A stretch of DNA of 64,000 nt from Aphidius gifuensis (Eukaryota; Arthropoda; Insecta; Hymenoptera; Braconidae): NCBI RefSeq assembly GCF_014905175.1, contig NC_057789.1, forward strand, positions 28,206,555-28,270,554, in the 5' to 3' direction. The notes beneath the pieces are model-generated. The model was not told the origin of the DNA, made no database searches, and was given only the letters and a program-made list of their open reading frames with translations. Each line of letters opens with the position of its first letter. Within the stretch, counting starts at the first letter, position 1. The position numbers and the translations under genes are program-made. Shown here piece after piece: positions 1 through 12,300 of the stretch.

Positions 1-275
1 ATAATTAAACAGGTAAATTTTAAAATGTGTCTTTTCCTAGTCACCCAGGAGGTAAGACACATGACTCGTTTTTTTTATCAAGTGGTTTCTCCAGTAGACC
101 TATTCCACTTTTCGCGCGCATTTTCTAGCTGCAGCTAGAATTATTTCGATCGGATTTTTAAATTTTTCGATTGCGCTCAAAGCAGCAAGTACGGACGCAC
201 GCGGGTTTAAAAAATAAATATCATCACTATATACCCGCGCTCATAGCTGCAGGTATATTTTTTATTATTCAATAT

Positions 276-492
276 GATGGAACATTTCTTGGTTTATTTC
301 ACTATGCCACTATCACTTGTTGTGATAGGACATTTCTAGGCTTATTTCACTATGCCACTATCACTTGTGATAGGACATTTCTAGGCTCATTTCACTATGC
401 CACTATCACTTGTGATAGGACATTTCTAGGCTCATTTCACTATGCCACTATCACTTGTTGTGATAGGACATTTCTATGCCTACTATTTCACT
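276..492. repeat. 45/48-bp tandem repeat with internal hairpin
   Basis: Four complete units start at 276, 324, 369 and 414 (48, 45, 45 and 48 bp), followed by a partial fifth unit from 462. Each unit begins GATAGGACATTTCTAGG or a close variant and ends CACTATGCCACTATCACTTGT. The junction between units forms the palindrome CTATCACTTGTGATAG, so the array can fold as a row of short hairpins. The 48-bp units carry one extra TGT. Confidence 0.9.
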
Positions 493-1098
493 ATTTATAA
501 AATCTTCAAATACAGCAAATATCAAATCTCTTGAAAATTATAAAAATCTAAAACAAAAAAAATTTTAAATTATACAAATCCTGAAACAAAAAAATCCTGA
601 AACATTAAAAAAATTTTATATTAAAATCCTGAATAACTCGAACTCCTGAAATCATAAAAAAGCTGAAACATACAAAAACCTGAAACAGAAAAAATCCTGA
701 AACATACTTTAAATTTGATTATTGTTTTTGGAAAAGTGCATTTAATATCAAAAATATAAACATACATCGCGAATGGAAAATAGGGTGAAAATTTATCTAT
801 TATAAATTTTCACGATAGATAATAATGACCTAATCACCCTCGTCTACTCTGTTTGAGATAGACAAGGTCGATTCATTTTGACTTTCACACTACGACTATT
901 TAATTTAACATTATAAAATTGAATGCAAATTATTGTAAAAATCAGTCAAAATAAATCTATACATAAAATAATAATTTGGAACGACAAGAAGTTTCAAAAA
1001 ATATAGCAACAATTTTTTAAAACTTCAAGGATATTTAAGCACTTTTCCGGGATAGGTTAAAAATTACAACTAGTCAATCTTGATCTAGAGGAACCTAC

Positions 1099-1688
1099 CT
1101 TTTGCGAGTAAACATCCAAGTAGAAGTTGTCCAGGTATTCTCCAATAATCCAATTAAATCCCATCATATCCTTTTAGCAAATCCATGAAGAAGTTGTCCA
1201 GGTAGTCTCCAATAATCCAAAAAAATTCCGTTCCATCCTCTCAGCGAAGCCATGTAGAAATTGTCAAGGTTATCTCCAATAATCCATTTAAATTTGCGGT
1301 TAAATCCTCTCAGCAATAATAATAATCCCAAAACAGCAACAGGCACTTTTTATACACTTGAACACTTATTTCACTTTTATTATATCACTTAATTTTTTTT
1401 ATATATTTCTTTTTTAATTATAATCACTAGCACTTGCACAAACACTTTCATTTTTTTTTTATGACCACGAGACGATCAGCACGTGGTGATTTCAAACTAA
1501 ACGATATACACTCCACGAAAACTAAGACGAACTGACGAAAATCTAAAAAACTATTCTACTATTTTAACCTGCACTTTTTTTTTTTTAACACCGAGCAACC
1601 ACGAGGTAATTGAAAATATTTCTAACCACGAATTTAAGAGATGGAAAATTTTAAGATGATATTAACCCGACGAAACCGAAGAAGAACT
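1099..1688 (-). ncRNA. Hypothetical nested noncoding transcript, first exon
   Basis: If the promoter at 1686-1720 works, the transcript would run through the 67-bp repeats and reach a good 5' splice site, CAAAAG|GTAGGT, with the exon ending at 1099. No convincing ATG-started protein is present: the longest frame begins with GTG behind a stop, and the ATG near 1450 opens only about 20 codons. Downstream on the same strand lie the 45-bp hairpin repeats (492-276). A spliced noncoding RNA with a stress-type promoter and tandem repeats would resemble the architecture of Drosophila hsr-omega. That is an analogy only. Confidence 0.2.
1107..1320. repeat. 67-bp tandem repeat, three units
   Basis: The core GAAGTTGTCCAGGTA or a variant starts at 1123, 1190 and 1257, giving an exact 67-bp period; each core is followed by TCTCCAATAATCCA. 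The minus strand has an open frame across two units (1346-1164), but it opens with GTG directly after a stop codon, so I do not call a protein. Confidence 0.85.
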
Positions 1689-1822
1689 GACTGCAATTCG
1701 TTTAGGACGCCCTTTATATATCCTCGACAATCCTAGACGAAAACTAGAGTTCCTAGAAGTTCTAGAGGTCGCTTTTTCTAGGAATTACTGTCTAGTTTCG
1801 CCCTCTGCAGATCAGCCATTGG
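1686..1822 (-). promoter_or_regulatory. Possible minus-strand TATA/Inr promoter inside the nAChR intron
   Basis: Read on the minus strand there is a CCAAT box (1822-1818), a cluster of TTC/GAA words (1784-1750), TATATAAAGG (1720-1711) and an arthropod initiator TCAGT (1690-1686). The A of the initiator lies 32 bp from the first T of the TATA box, the spacing expected for insect core promoters. The TTC/GAA words resemble heat-shock elements, but their spacing is irregular (3 and 1 nt in places instead of 2), so that reading is weak. Chance occurrence in AT-rich DNA is possible, though this stretch is richer in G and C than its surroundings. Confidence 0.4.
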
Positions 1823-1937
1823 CTAACATCAGGCAAAATTTTTTGAAAAACACGTTTCGCGCCAGGTGAAAGAAAAATCAATACGTGGATGCCATGCTCT
1901 CGAACCTAAAAAAAAACACGTGCAAAAAAAAATTGCA

Positions 1938-2592
1938 AAAATATATTTTTGTGAATTTTAATAATTTGTAAAAGAAAAAAAATACATAAATGTATATACC
2001 GATTATTTTAAAATTAATTAGAACAATTTGCAAATTAAAATTTTGACTGATGAACTTTTCTTGCTGTTGCTTTTCACTGGTGACTTGGAAATTTTACAGA
2101 AAAATTATTTTGACACTTAGTATTTAAAATTAAGTAAAAAAAAACAAATTAAACTAATCAGTTTTTATTTTATAAATTTGTTGAATCGACAATCGAAAAA
2201 TAAAAATGATCAATTAAACACTTGCATCTTTTACGAGGTAGTGGCAATTTAAAATTTGGTTAGAATTATTTTAAATTGCCACGTGTAGACTACCTCGTGG
2301 AAATTTATTATAAAAAAAAAATGTGCAAGTGTTTAATTGATCAATTTATTTTTCTATTGTCGATTCAACAAATTTATGAAATAAAAACTGATTAGTTTAA
2401 TTCGTTTTTTTTTACTTAATTTTAAATACTAAGTCAATCCAAAATTTCAGTACAGTAAAAAATTTCGAAGTCACCAATTAAAAGCACAGCAAAAAATTCA
2501 TACGGTACAGTATTCAATTAATTGCAAAATAATCATTTATACGATGTATTTTTTTTCTTTTACAAATTATTAAAATTCACAAAAATATATTT
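1938..2592. mobile_element. Foldback (long inverted-repeat) element
   Basis: Two arms of about 310-325 bp are inverted copies of each other around a short centre at 2255-2267. The left arm starts near AAATATATTTTTGTGAATTT (about 1938) and the right arm ends with its complement near 2592. The innermost pairing is GGCAATTTAAAAT (2242-2254) with ATTTTAAATTGCC (2268-2280). Further pairs include ACTTGCA with TGCAAGT and a long TTAAACTAATCAGTTTTTAT match. There is no coding capacity. This is the form of a non-autonomous foldback/MITE element; I could not identify a target-site duplication or a family. Confidence 0.8.
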
Positions 2593-3179
2593 GAAGTTTT
2601 TTGAGTTATGAATCATTACTTTGTCTTGATGATCTACTTGATCCTATTTTCATATAAACACTAAAATTCAAATACAATAAATTGTATAAAATTAATATTA
2701 ACCAATAATTTAATTTTATATTAAAATATGCACAAGACTTTTATTTTTTTTTCTACAATAATAATTGATTATTTAAATATAAAAAAAATATAAATATTTT
2801 GTTGACCATTCAACGAGGCGTAGTCGTTTTAACCACTTTATCAAAACACTTAAAATAAAAATAATAAAAAATTTAATAAATTTATTCAAGTGAAATAATT
2901 TATATGCAAAAATAAATCATAAATTAAATCATGACAGTCATTTTTAAAACAAAAAAAAATAAAAAAAATTTATTTTGAATATAAAATTTGTCTAAAAATT
3001 CTAAATAATCAATCGGATATTAATGATTAATTAAAGAATATAAAAAAAAAATAAATACAAAAAATATTTTGAATTAAATAAAATTAAAAAAACGAATCGT
3101 GGGCTTCGATATTGAATCGTAAGTACAAAGTAAGCTCGACCGCCGCAGCGCCCAGAACCACTAATGTGCTCGCTCGCAG

Positions 3180-3360
3180 CGCGGACGGAAACTTCGAGGT
3201 GACCTTGGCCACGAAGGCAACAATCTATCATCAAGGCTTGGTCGAATGGAAACCACCAGCTATATACAAGAGTTCATGTGAAATTGACGTTGAATATTTT
3301 CCATTTGATGAGCAGACCTGCGTTCTCAAATTTGGCTCATGGACCTACGATGGTTTCAAG
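3180..3360 (+). CDS. nAChRalpha4: nAChR alternative exon 4 (first copy)
   Basis: A 181-bp exon with acceptor CAG at 3177-3179 and donor GTAAAT at 3361. The phase is identical to the second copy: it completes an Asn codon begun in the previous exon and ends after AAG. It encodes ADGNFEVTL at the start, the Cys-loop with CEIDVEYFPFDEQTC, and GSWTYDGFK at the end, so it carries part of the agonist-site loops and the Cys-loop that contacts the gating region. Compared with exon 4' it differs at many positions between the conserved ends. An unusually GC-rich stretch lies just upstream (3093-3179). Confidence 0.93.
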
Positions 3361-6300
3361 GTAAATTTGCATGAATAAATCAACATTTTTTTAAAAAATA
3401 ATAACTCTAATTATAATAACAATATCTTACAATAATTATATATATAATATATATTTAATTTAAATATTATTTGTTGTGTTTTATAATATACATAGATTGT
3501 CACAAAGACAATGCATTTTGTTTTTAATTTTTTTCTCCAAATTATCCCCTCGAGCTTCAGAAAATTTAATTCGTCATTCTGCATTGTGTTGTTCAAAACA
3601 AAATGAAAAAATATAAAATCTATATGCTTGATTTATCTAAATGATTAACAGTCTAAATTATAATGTAAAAAAAATTCCATACCAATTGAATATGAATTTC
3701 TAAAAATGAAGAAAATTTAAATAACAAAATTTATCAAGCATAAAGATTGGCTATGCAAATATACAAGGTTGCTGCCTGTTGTACATAAGAATAAATTCAT
3801 ATAAATAAATTAAAATAATTAAAGAAAAAATATAAATAAATGATAAAAAAAAAATTATAAAATAATTGAAAGAAAAAAAAAGGCAGCAATCTTGGTAGCA
3901 CCTCTTTCAGGATAAATCGCGATCACGTTTGGGGTTTCTTTCTTCGGTGATTCCAGTGCTGATGGCAACTACGAGGTGACACTGATGACAAAGGCATTGG
4001 TCTACTATTCTGGACTAGTCGTATGGCAACCACCAGCAGTATACAAGAGTTCATGTGCCATTGATGTTTCTTTCTTTCCATACGACGTACAAACCTGTGT
4101 TTTGAAGTTAGGCTCATGGACCTATGACGGTTTTAAGGTGCCGAATTTATCAATAAATATAATTATGTTTCATTCAAAAAAAAATATATAAAAAACATAA
4201 ATATATTTTTGATACATCAACGAATAATAAATGTTTTATCTTTTAATTTATTGATTATTTTTCTTGACTTGAATTATATTTAAATGAGTCTTTAGGAATG
4301 TGATCATCGTCTCATTAAAAAGCTCGTGCGATGCGCTGTTGGACGTCTCATGTTTATGTATATTTACATATATATATATGTATTTAAAAATTAATTAAAA
4401 TATGATAAATTAATATATTAATTATATATATTGAATTTTTAATAATTAAAATTCATAGTTAATATCTATACATATATAAATATTAATAAAAATAATTTTT
4501 AATGTTATTATTTTTTTTTTTTTTAACACAGTTGTTTGCCGAATGTTTGATTTATGTTTTTTAATTTTCTTGCAGTTTTTATACAGTGTATTTTTTTTTT
4601 TTTTTTCAACAGTGTGTTGTTCGAGTTAACAACATAAAAATTTAAAAAACAAAATTTAAAAAACGCTGCAAATCGCGTTATTCGTTAATTTTTTTTATTG
4701 ATTGTTTGCGTGATGATCTGATATATATATCAATTTTTTTTTAATTTATAATTTTTGTTTTTTATTTATTTGTTTATTGAATTATTATTTTTTTTTTTTT
4801 CATTTAAATTTGAATTTATTTTACGTATGGAAAAATACTTTATGATGTATATTTTTGATCGTCACGTAAACAAATTATTTTCTGGCATGGATCATAATGG
4901 ATCCAATATGATGATCGTTATTTCTGATTGTTTATGATAATGGCACTTGTATTATGTATTAATAATTAATTATAAATAACAAAATTTATGGACGTTATTT
5001 TGGATTATATATGCGTCTCGAACCACGTGGGAAAGGTATAAAATAAATACGTCAAATATTGTTATTATTTTTTTTAAATAAAAATATAAATAATTTATTT
5101 TAACTAAAAAAAAAAAAAATATAAATAAATTTTCAATTAATTATATAATTAGCTTGTTGAAAAAAAAGTTTAAAATTTTTTTTTTTAATTATTAAATTAT
5201 GACAAGTAAAGTTTTATAATTTTTTTTTGTTTTTTATTTTTAATTTTATTCATTACTTTATTTTTAATTAATTAATAATTTTTTTCTTTTTTATTTAATT
5301 GATTATTATTTATTATTTTTTGGATTATGATGGATTATCAACAAATTAATGTTTTAATTTTAATCAAAAGTTATAGGTTAATTTCTCGTGGGTGATAATT
5401 AGATGTCTCATTAAATTCATCTTGAATATAATATATGTGCACATGCGCAATTTAATTATATATAATATATATGACAATACAAATGTCTATTGTTGTGTGT
5501 ATATAGAGAATATATAGAACAGTTGAGAGATCATCCTGATGGTACCACCACAACCATTTGCATTTTACCATTTCGTTGAAACTAGCGACTCCGCATTGCA
5601 AGCTTCCGGGAATTTCTATTTTTTTTTTTTTTTTCTTTTTTTTTAATCTTTTTTCTCATTTCGTTTCATTTTATTCTATTCTTTTTATTATTATTTTATA
5701 TTCTCCATACTGAATACAAATTCAGTGAATCGTACCACCAAATCTCTCTACACACAAGTTTCATTATTCTTATTTTTTCCTAATTTTTATTTAATTTTAA
5801 ATTCATACTGTGATTAAAGTTATTTAATTCAATAATACATTATATATATTTTCAATTTTAAATAGTAATAATTACGTTAGCATAATTTTTTAAAGCGAAA
5901 AATGAGAAAAATCTGGTGGAAAATGACTAAAAGTAAATTTAAAAATACGACAACACAATTTGGAAATATAATTGTATCATTATGCTAATAATTTATTTTT
6001 ATTTATTATAAATTTCTTATTTCTCTTTTCATACCTACAACAATGCTGTTTCTTTTCTTTAGAAGTAAAATTATTTAGAATATTTTATAGCCAAATGACT
6101 TGATTGGGAAATTTATTCGTTATAAATTTTCATTTCATTTATTCTTTAAGTTATTGATTTTATTATTATTTATTTATTCCAAATCACAATTGGCAATATG
6201 AATTTATATATAAAAACTATAACAATAGAAAAGGGATATAATATATAAATAAGAAAGAGTCAATAATAATACTAGTATTACAAAAAAAAAAAAGCCAGTT

Positions 6301-9300
6301 ATTGTTAGTTGCGATATTTTATTCTTTGATATTGAATGGCTACATTTATATTATTTCTATTTCCTTTTTTATATAACTTGATATTTTTTTATCTATTTTT
6401 ACTGATAAAAATAAAAAATAATAAAAAGTATATCATCCTTCTTTAAAATGTCATGCTATTTCAAGTGGGATTTTTTTTAAATTTTCAATATGTAAGCAGA
6501 CACATCAAGAGAAAAAAAAATAAAAAAAAATAGAGTAGATTGTTGAACGCGAAAAAACCCAAGTTTAATAGAAAATATTATATGATGTATTGGATTTTCT
6601 GATGTCCAATTTATGCATGCCAATGTCACTTGGCAGTATCATCAATGAAATTTGCGTTTTATGATTTTTTTTTTTTATTAAATTCTACAAGGAAAAAAAA
6701 AAAAATTCAACCGATTGAATGAACACTTTGTTCGAATGGATCTTCATAATTTCAATTATTATTTATATTTTTTTTTGTAAATTTAATTTCCTACAAAGTA
6801 TTGTAATTTATAGTTGAATAATTATCAAATTCACTCATCTACATATCTATCATTAATTTTATTATTATCTTGCAGAAATATTAATTAAAAATATGAGCAT
6901 AAAATTAATATTAGAAATTTTTTTACATACAATCTGGAATTTCTTGTTTCTTTTTTTTTTTATATGAATTAACTGATGCATGTAGACTATTATTTTTTAT
7001 TTTCATATTTGCATATTAATATATATATTTTTTTTTAATGAAAAAATTTTGCATGAGTTGCATTCTGTATGATTGAAATGTGGAAAATAATTCAATGATT
7101 TATCAGCATTGCTATCTGATGGAACCATATGCAATCGAATGAATGTACACAATGTAATTGATGCTTTAATTAACTTTCATTTTATCTTTTCTCTTTATCC
7201 TATTTTTCCTTTTTTTTTTTTTTTTTTCATTACCTTTTGCTGGTGTTGCCTGACAACATATAAAACGTAATCGTATTGCCACAACATTTTTATTTTTTTT
7301 TTATTTATTTTAACCAATGTTGTTTCATTTCAAGTGCAATTTTTATTATTTTCTCTTTTTGAATTTTCTTTTGTAATTGGAAAGCACTTGTAAATTCGAT
7401 TTGTTAAATTTTTTTTTTTGCTGTTTTATTCCTTCAAAGATTATTGGATTTTTTTTGTTTTGTATATTTTAATTTTACCGAATTTATTCAACTGATTATT
7501 ATTTTACAAAAAAAAAAAAATTCCCACTGTTCTTTTTGAAGTTTTTTTATTTTACTGAATTACCTTTTTTTTCTATTTTATTTTTTTATTACACGTTAGT
7601 TCTCTTGTGACAATGAAATCCCCGTGAGAACAAAATGGTAACGAACGATTATTTCACAGCGTCGTTTCCTGAACAATTTGATGGTACTCGAGAAGAAAAT
7701 AGGGATCAAGTAATCCTCAAATGGTACTGCAAATTTTCCCAGATTCTCAATATATTATTCTCAAATGTCTTTTGTTCATGATTCAATTCAAATCCATTGA
7801 CATTATCTTTATCTAAAAAAATTCAATAAATATGAAAAATAAATTTAACTGTTATTTTCATAATAAATTCATTTTAACTATTAAATTATATAAATAAAAA
7901 TAATTTTATTATAAATTATTAATTTGAAATATATAAATTTTAATCAAATAAAATTATTAATTATAATTATCAATATTAAACACTTGGTGTACATGTAAAA
8001 TTTAAAAATAAATGATTCGGTCTGACACTGTTTGACTTGTACTACTGAAATATTTAAGATCACAAAGTAGATGACTCGTCTAAAATTTTTAAATATATTT
8101 TAATTCAATTTAGTGTGAAAATATGATATTTAATATTGTCAGTAAATCGATAAATGTAGAAATAATAAGGAAACTTAAAATTTCAATTCAAAAACATATG
8201 CCGGAATGACAATTTTCGAGAATAGAGTCTATAGAATATAAATTTGTTACAGTATGAATGTTTGTATTGTACTAACTTTGGACTTTAGTTATGTCCATTT
8301 TACTATTGAAGTTTCTACGTTAATTACAACGACACAGACGTCATTACGGACTTCCGTTACGGAAGCTTGCAAGTTTAGCAAAGCTACTTTAATCTTCCTC
8401 CTTTTCCTTCTCTCTCATTTTTATTTTTTCTATATATTTTTTTCTCTATTGTAACAAAATTCAAACTACAATTTAATGTAAAAATTTTTTTTAATCATAT
8501 TTAATTCTTTAATTATATTATTTTTTGTTTAAAATTTTTCATTTTTTTTCCTTCATACTTTAACTATTATTACTGTTATTATCCTTATATAAAAAGGACA
8601 AACATAGAAAACATAAATAGAAAAAAAATTTAACGTAGTTAAAAAAAATTAAATAAAAATTTAATTATATATATTTGTTTAGTTAAAAAATTAAAATTAA
8701 TATTTTTAATGTTAAATAAATTGCTTATTATTTAAATAATAAATTAAAAAATAAAAAAAAAAATATTATTTTTAATTTATTCAATTTTATTATATTTATT
8801 TTTTTCATTTTGAAATTAATTGAGCTTTTATGAAACGATTTTTTTTTTATTGACTTATGCAAATAAATATTTAAAATTGATACAAGCATAAATTATCATA
8901 TTTGAATAAACAAAAAATTAAAAAATTAAAAAGTTATGTGTGTTTGTTGTTTAACACTTGATTTTAAAGTAATGGAAATGACATAGTAAATATAAAAGCT
9001 CGTATTGCGCATGATTATAAATTATGCAAACTAAAATTCAAGTATATATATGTTGTTTATATATCCAACCAACATATCTTGAAGTTTTTGAAACTCATTA
9101 GTCTGGTTTTAACACTTAACACATTAATGCAACTTTCAAAAACTTATATATCTGTCAAATAAATATTTAAAGTTATAAAATTAAAAAAAATATATATTGT
9201 AAAATTATATTATCTATATTATTTTATTATTATTATTAAATTTTTAATTAAATATTATACAAGCTTTTTATATTGCACTGTCAATTTGCACATGGTAAAT

Positions 9301-12300
9301 TTTATTTTTCAATTAAATTATTAACACGTAAACAAATTTAATAATTTATTTAATATTATTTTTTTTAATTAAATAAACATGATATTTATTAGCCAGGTGA
9401 AACATTATATTTATCACGAATAGCACACAATTTTATACCTTTTCCATATGGAGATACGAATTTATTAAAAATAAAAAAAATATTTGCGGTTTAATCGAGC
9501 TTTTGATGTATTTATTACATTTATTTATAAAACATATATTAAAAATTTTTAATTTAGCCAATTTTAATTTTGCTGTTGCACAAATTTTTTATTAAAATTA
9601 TTTTTCTATTAATGGTAATTTTAAAAACAATAACAAAATCAGAAATAATTGAACGCATATTTGTTAAACACGAATCAGCACACAAACGTTATATTGAATC
9701 ATATTTTAAATAAAAAAAACAAACACAATTGTTAATATTTTGCAACATTGCACAACATGTATATGTATGTTTTATTGTTGTATATTTAATTGTTTATTAG
9801 TTAAATTCTTGTTTTATAAATATAGTAAAGAACAAGTGGTATCGGTGTTGTTTATATTAAGCATTATAGAAAAATAAAAAGCATCAATGTGCTAGCAAAG
9901 CTTTGTGTTTAGAAATGCTGAGAAAATTGCCTCATTATAATTGAAAAAAAAAAAAATTATTTCAATATCATTTAGAATATAAATTAATTATTTAAAAAAC
10001 AAATTTGATTTTTAATTTTTAATATCAAATTTGATTTAAATTCAATTTAAAAAATATTTCTTTTTAATTATTTATATATAATTTTGATGTGTGAAATTTT
10101 GGTGGGTGAGTAAATTAGAATTTTATTACAAAAATTTTTAATATGAAATATATATAATTATTTAAAAATTAAAATTGACATTAATTCGATATTTTCATAT
10201 TGATTTGAAATTATAATTATCTTCGCTTATGTAATATATCATTGAAAATCACAGGTGCATAGCCAATGAAAGAACTAATTTAATTATAAAATTATAAGGG
10301 TTTCATATTGCTCAGACAAGATTTTTTTTTTTTTTTTTTAATTTAAAAAACAATGGTTTTTTTTTACCCTTCAAGTAGTTTTTCATTTTTTTTTTTTTTC
10401 AACTTTTTATTCATTTATTTTTTCTAAACAAAATTACTATTAGTTAATATCGATTTATTTTTAGCGCTGATGAATTTTTAAAATACACTATAGATAGATT
10501 AATCATTGAAAATTATTTTATTGTTTTTTTGTTTTTATATTAAAAAAATTCAAACTAGCTATGAAAATTTTAATTCATTCGTTATTTACATGATAAATAT
10601 TTTTTATTATTAATTAAAAGAAATATAATTTCAGTAGCTTTTATATATAATGAATGAATTTACGATAAAATCTTTGGCTTTTTTATATTTTTTTTTATTA
10701 TTTTTTTTATCACTAACTGATGTGATTCATAATCCAAAAGCTCCATCATCGTCTCGTTAAATCTCTCAAGGGTTTTTACCAAGGTAGAAACACTGTGCGG
10801 TGCTTTTCCCAAACAGACGTAAAAAAAAGAAAAAAAAAAAAAATCATATTTCTTCTCGTGTTGTTTACTCATCTTCTTGGCTTATTTCAGCCTTTTTTTT
10901 TTAAATATATTTTTTTTCGAATATAAATCCCTCATGAGAAGGAAAAAAAGGGAAAAAAAAAAATATTTTTTTAACAATAATATATAAAACGAGTACTTTC
11001 TATCAAGTGTGTGGACATACCAATCAATTTTTTTTTTTATTTTTTACTTCACAGATAAATAATAACATTACAAATGAAAAAAAAAAAAAACATATTGTCT
11101 GAATGACGTATTTTTTGATTGAATGATGTAATTAAACTTTTTTAATTTTTTTTTTCAACTATATTTTTTCATTTTTGTAAAATCTCTCTTTACATTCACC
11201 GAACGATAAAACTGCACGTTTTTTACAAAGTACATTTTACAAATAAAAAAAAAAAATAGGTCGCATCGATTTATCGAAAACTGATACGACATTTTTTATT
11301 ATTTTAATTTTATTTGTTCATTTTTTTTTTCGTCAAAATTCAATAGTTTTTATAACGAAATAATTTATATCGAAAAAAATTTCTTACATAGAGATAGTAT
11401 TTATTTTGAAAATCATATAATAATATTTCATTTGAATGGAATATAATTCCATTCGCTTTTTTTATTTTAACATTAAAAAATGTTTATTTGATTTTTATTA
11501 TATTTTTTTTGTTTATTACTTCAATAAAATAGTAAATTGAAAAGTTAAAAGGGATGAAATGACGAAATGAACCATCAACAAAAACCTTTTTTATTTTTCT
11601 ATTTTTAATAAATTTATTAAATCAACATGAAAATTTTCATCTTGGAAAATATCTTTTTGCTTATTTCAAAATAACTTTGGGTAATTTTTTATATATAAAA
11701 GTTTTTAAAATTTTTTTATATTCTTTATTTCAATGTTATTGATACGATAGTTTTATTGTTACTAAATTTTATATCTCTTGGGATAAAGTTTCAATTGAAT
11801 TGATAGACTGAAATAAACTGACATCCAAGTATTTTATTATTTCCTATTTTTTTTTTTACTAAAAAAATATTGTAGACAGGTTTGTAACTGGTCCTTCTGT
11901 CACATGGATATCTTTTTATTTTTTAGCTATATTTATTTTTTATTTCAACTTGAATTTCAAAGTTTGAAATATATACACTCACAAAAGTAACCTAGGTTTG
12001 CTGTTAGAAAACCCACAAATTCTCATGAGGATATTTTAAAACTTTCCTTTTTCTTTGTCAATCTGCAAAAACTTTTTAATGAAACTCACAGTAATAAAAA
12101 AAAATTAAAACAAAAAAAAAGTGCCAAAAACATATATTCAATTTTTTTTTTAAATTAAATCAAAAACAAATCTGTTATAATTTTTTTTCCTCTACAGTAT
12201 TAAATAATAAAAAAAATCTACAACACACATAACATGTTTTTACTTACGCTTATCTTTAATTCAACGACATGAAAAAAAAAAAATAAAAAAAAATAAAAAC

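Larger units (their letters stand above)
1..3179 (+). other. nAChR intron upstream of exon 4 (part)
   Basis: No receptor exon is recognisable here. I looked for the residues that precede exon 4 in the family (the WLPDIVLYNN region) and did not find them. The stretch is not plain AT-rich intron. It has a perfect 18-bp palindrome at 123-140 (TTCTAGCTGCAGCTAGAA), two tandem-repeat arrays, a foldback element, and a minus-strand core promoter-like sequence, each listed separately. Between 500 and 720 a short word close to TCCTGAAACA recurs about eight times in degenerate form. Confidence 0.6.

Noticed and set aside
171..500. 109-residue frame across the 45-bp repeats
   Set aside because: It begins at TTG, not ATG, is only repetitive sequence, and matches no family; the tandem array alone explains the open frame.
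1164..1346. Minus-strand frame with a Leu-rich start resembling a signal peptide
   Set aside because: The start codon is GTG placed directly after an in-frame stop, and the frame comes from the 67-bp repeat, whose period is not a multiple of three.
1750..1784. Canonical heat-shock element
   Set aside because: Spacing between the TTC and GAA words is 3 and 1 nt in key places instead of 2, so it is kept only as a weak resemblance.
3112..3179. Frame extending upstream of exon 4 as possible extra coding sequence
   Set aside because: The conserved family sequence starts exactly at the CAG acceptor (3177-3179), and the upstream residues do not match the receptor.
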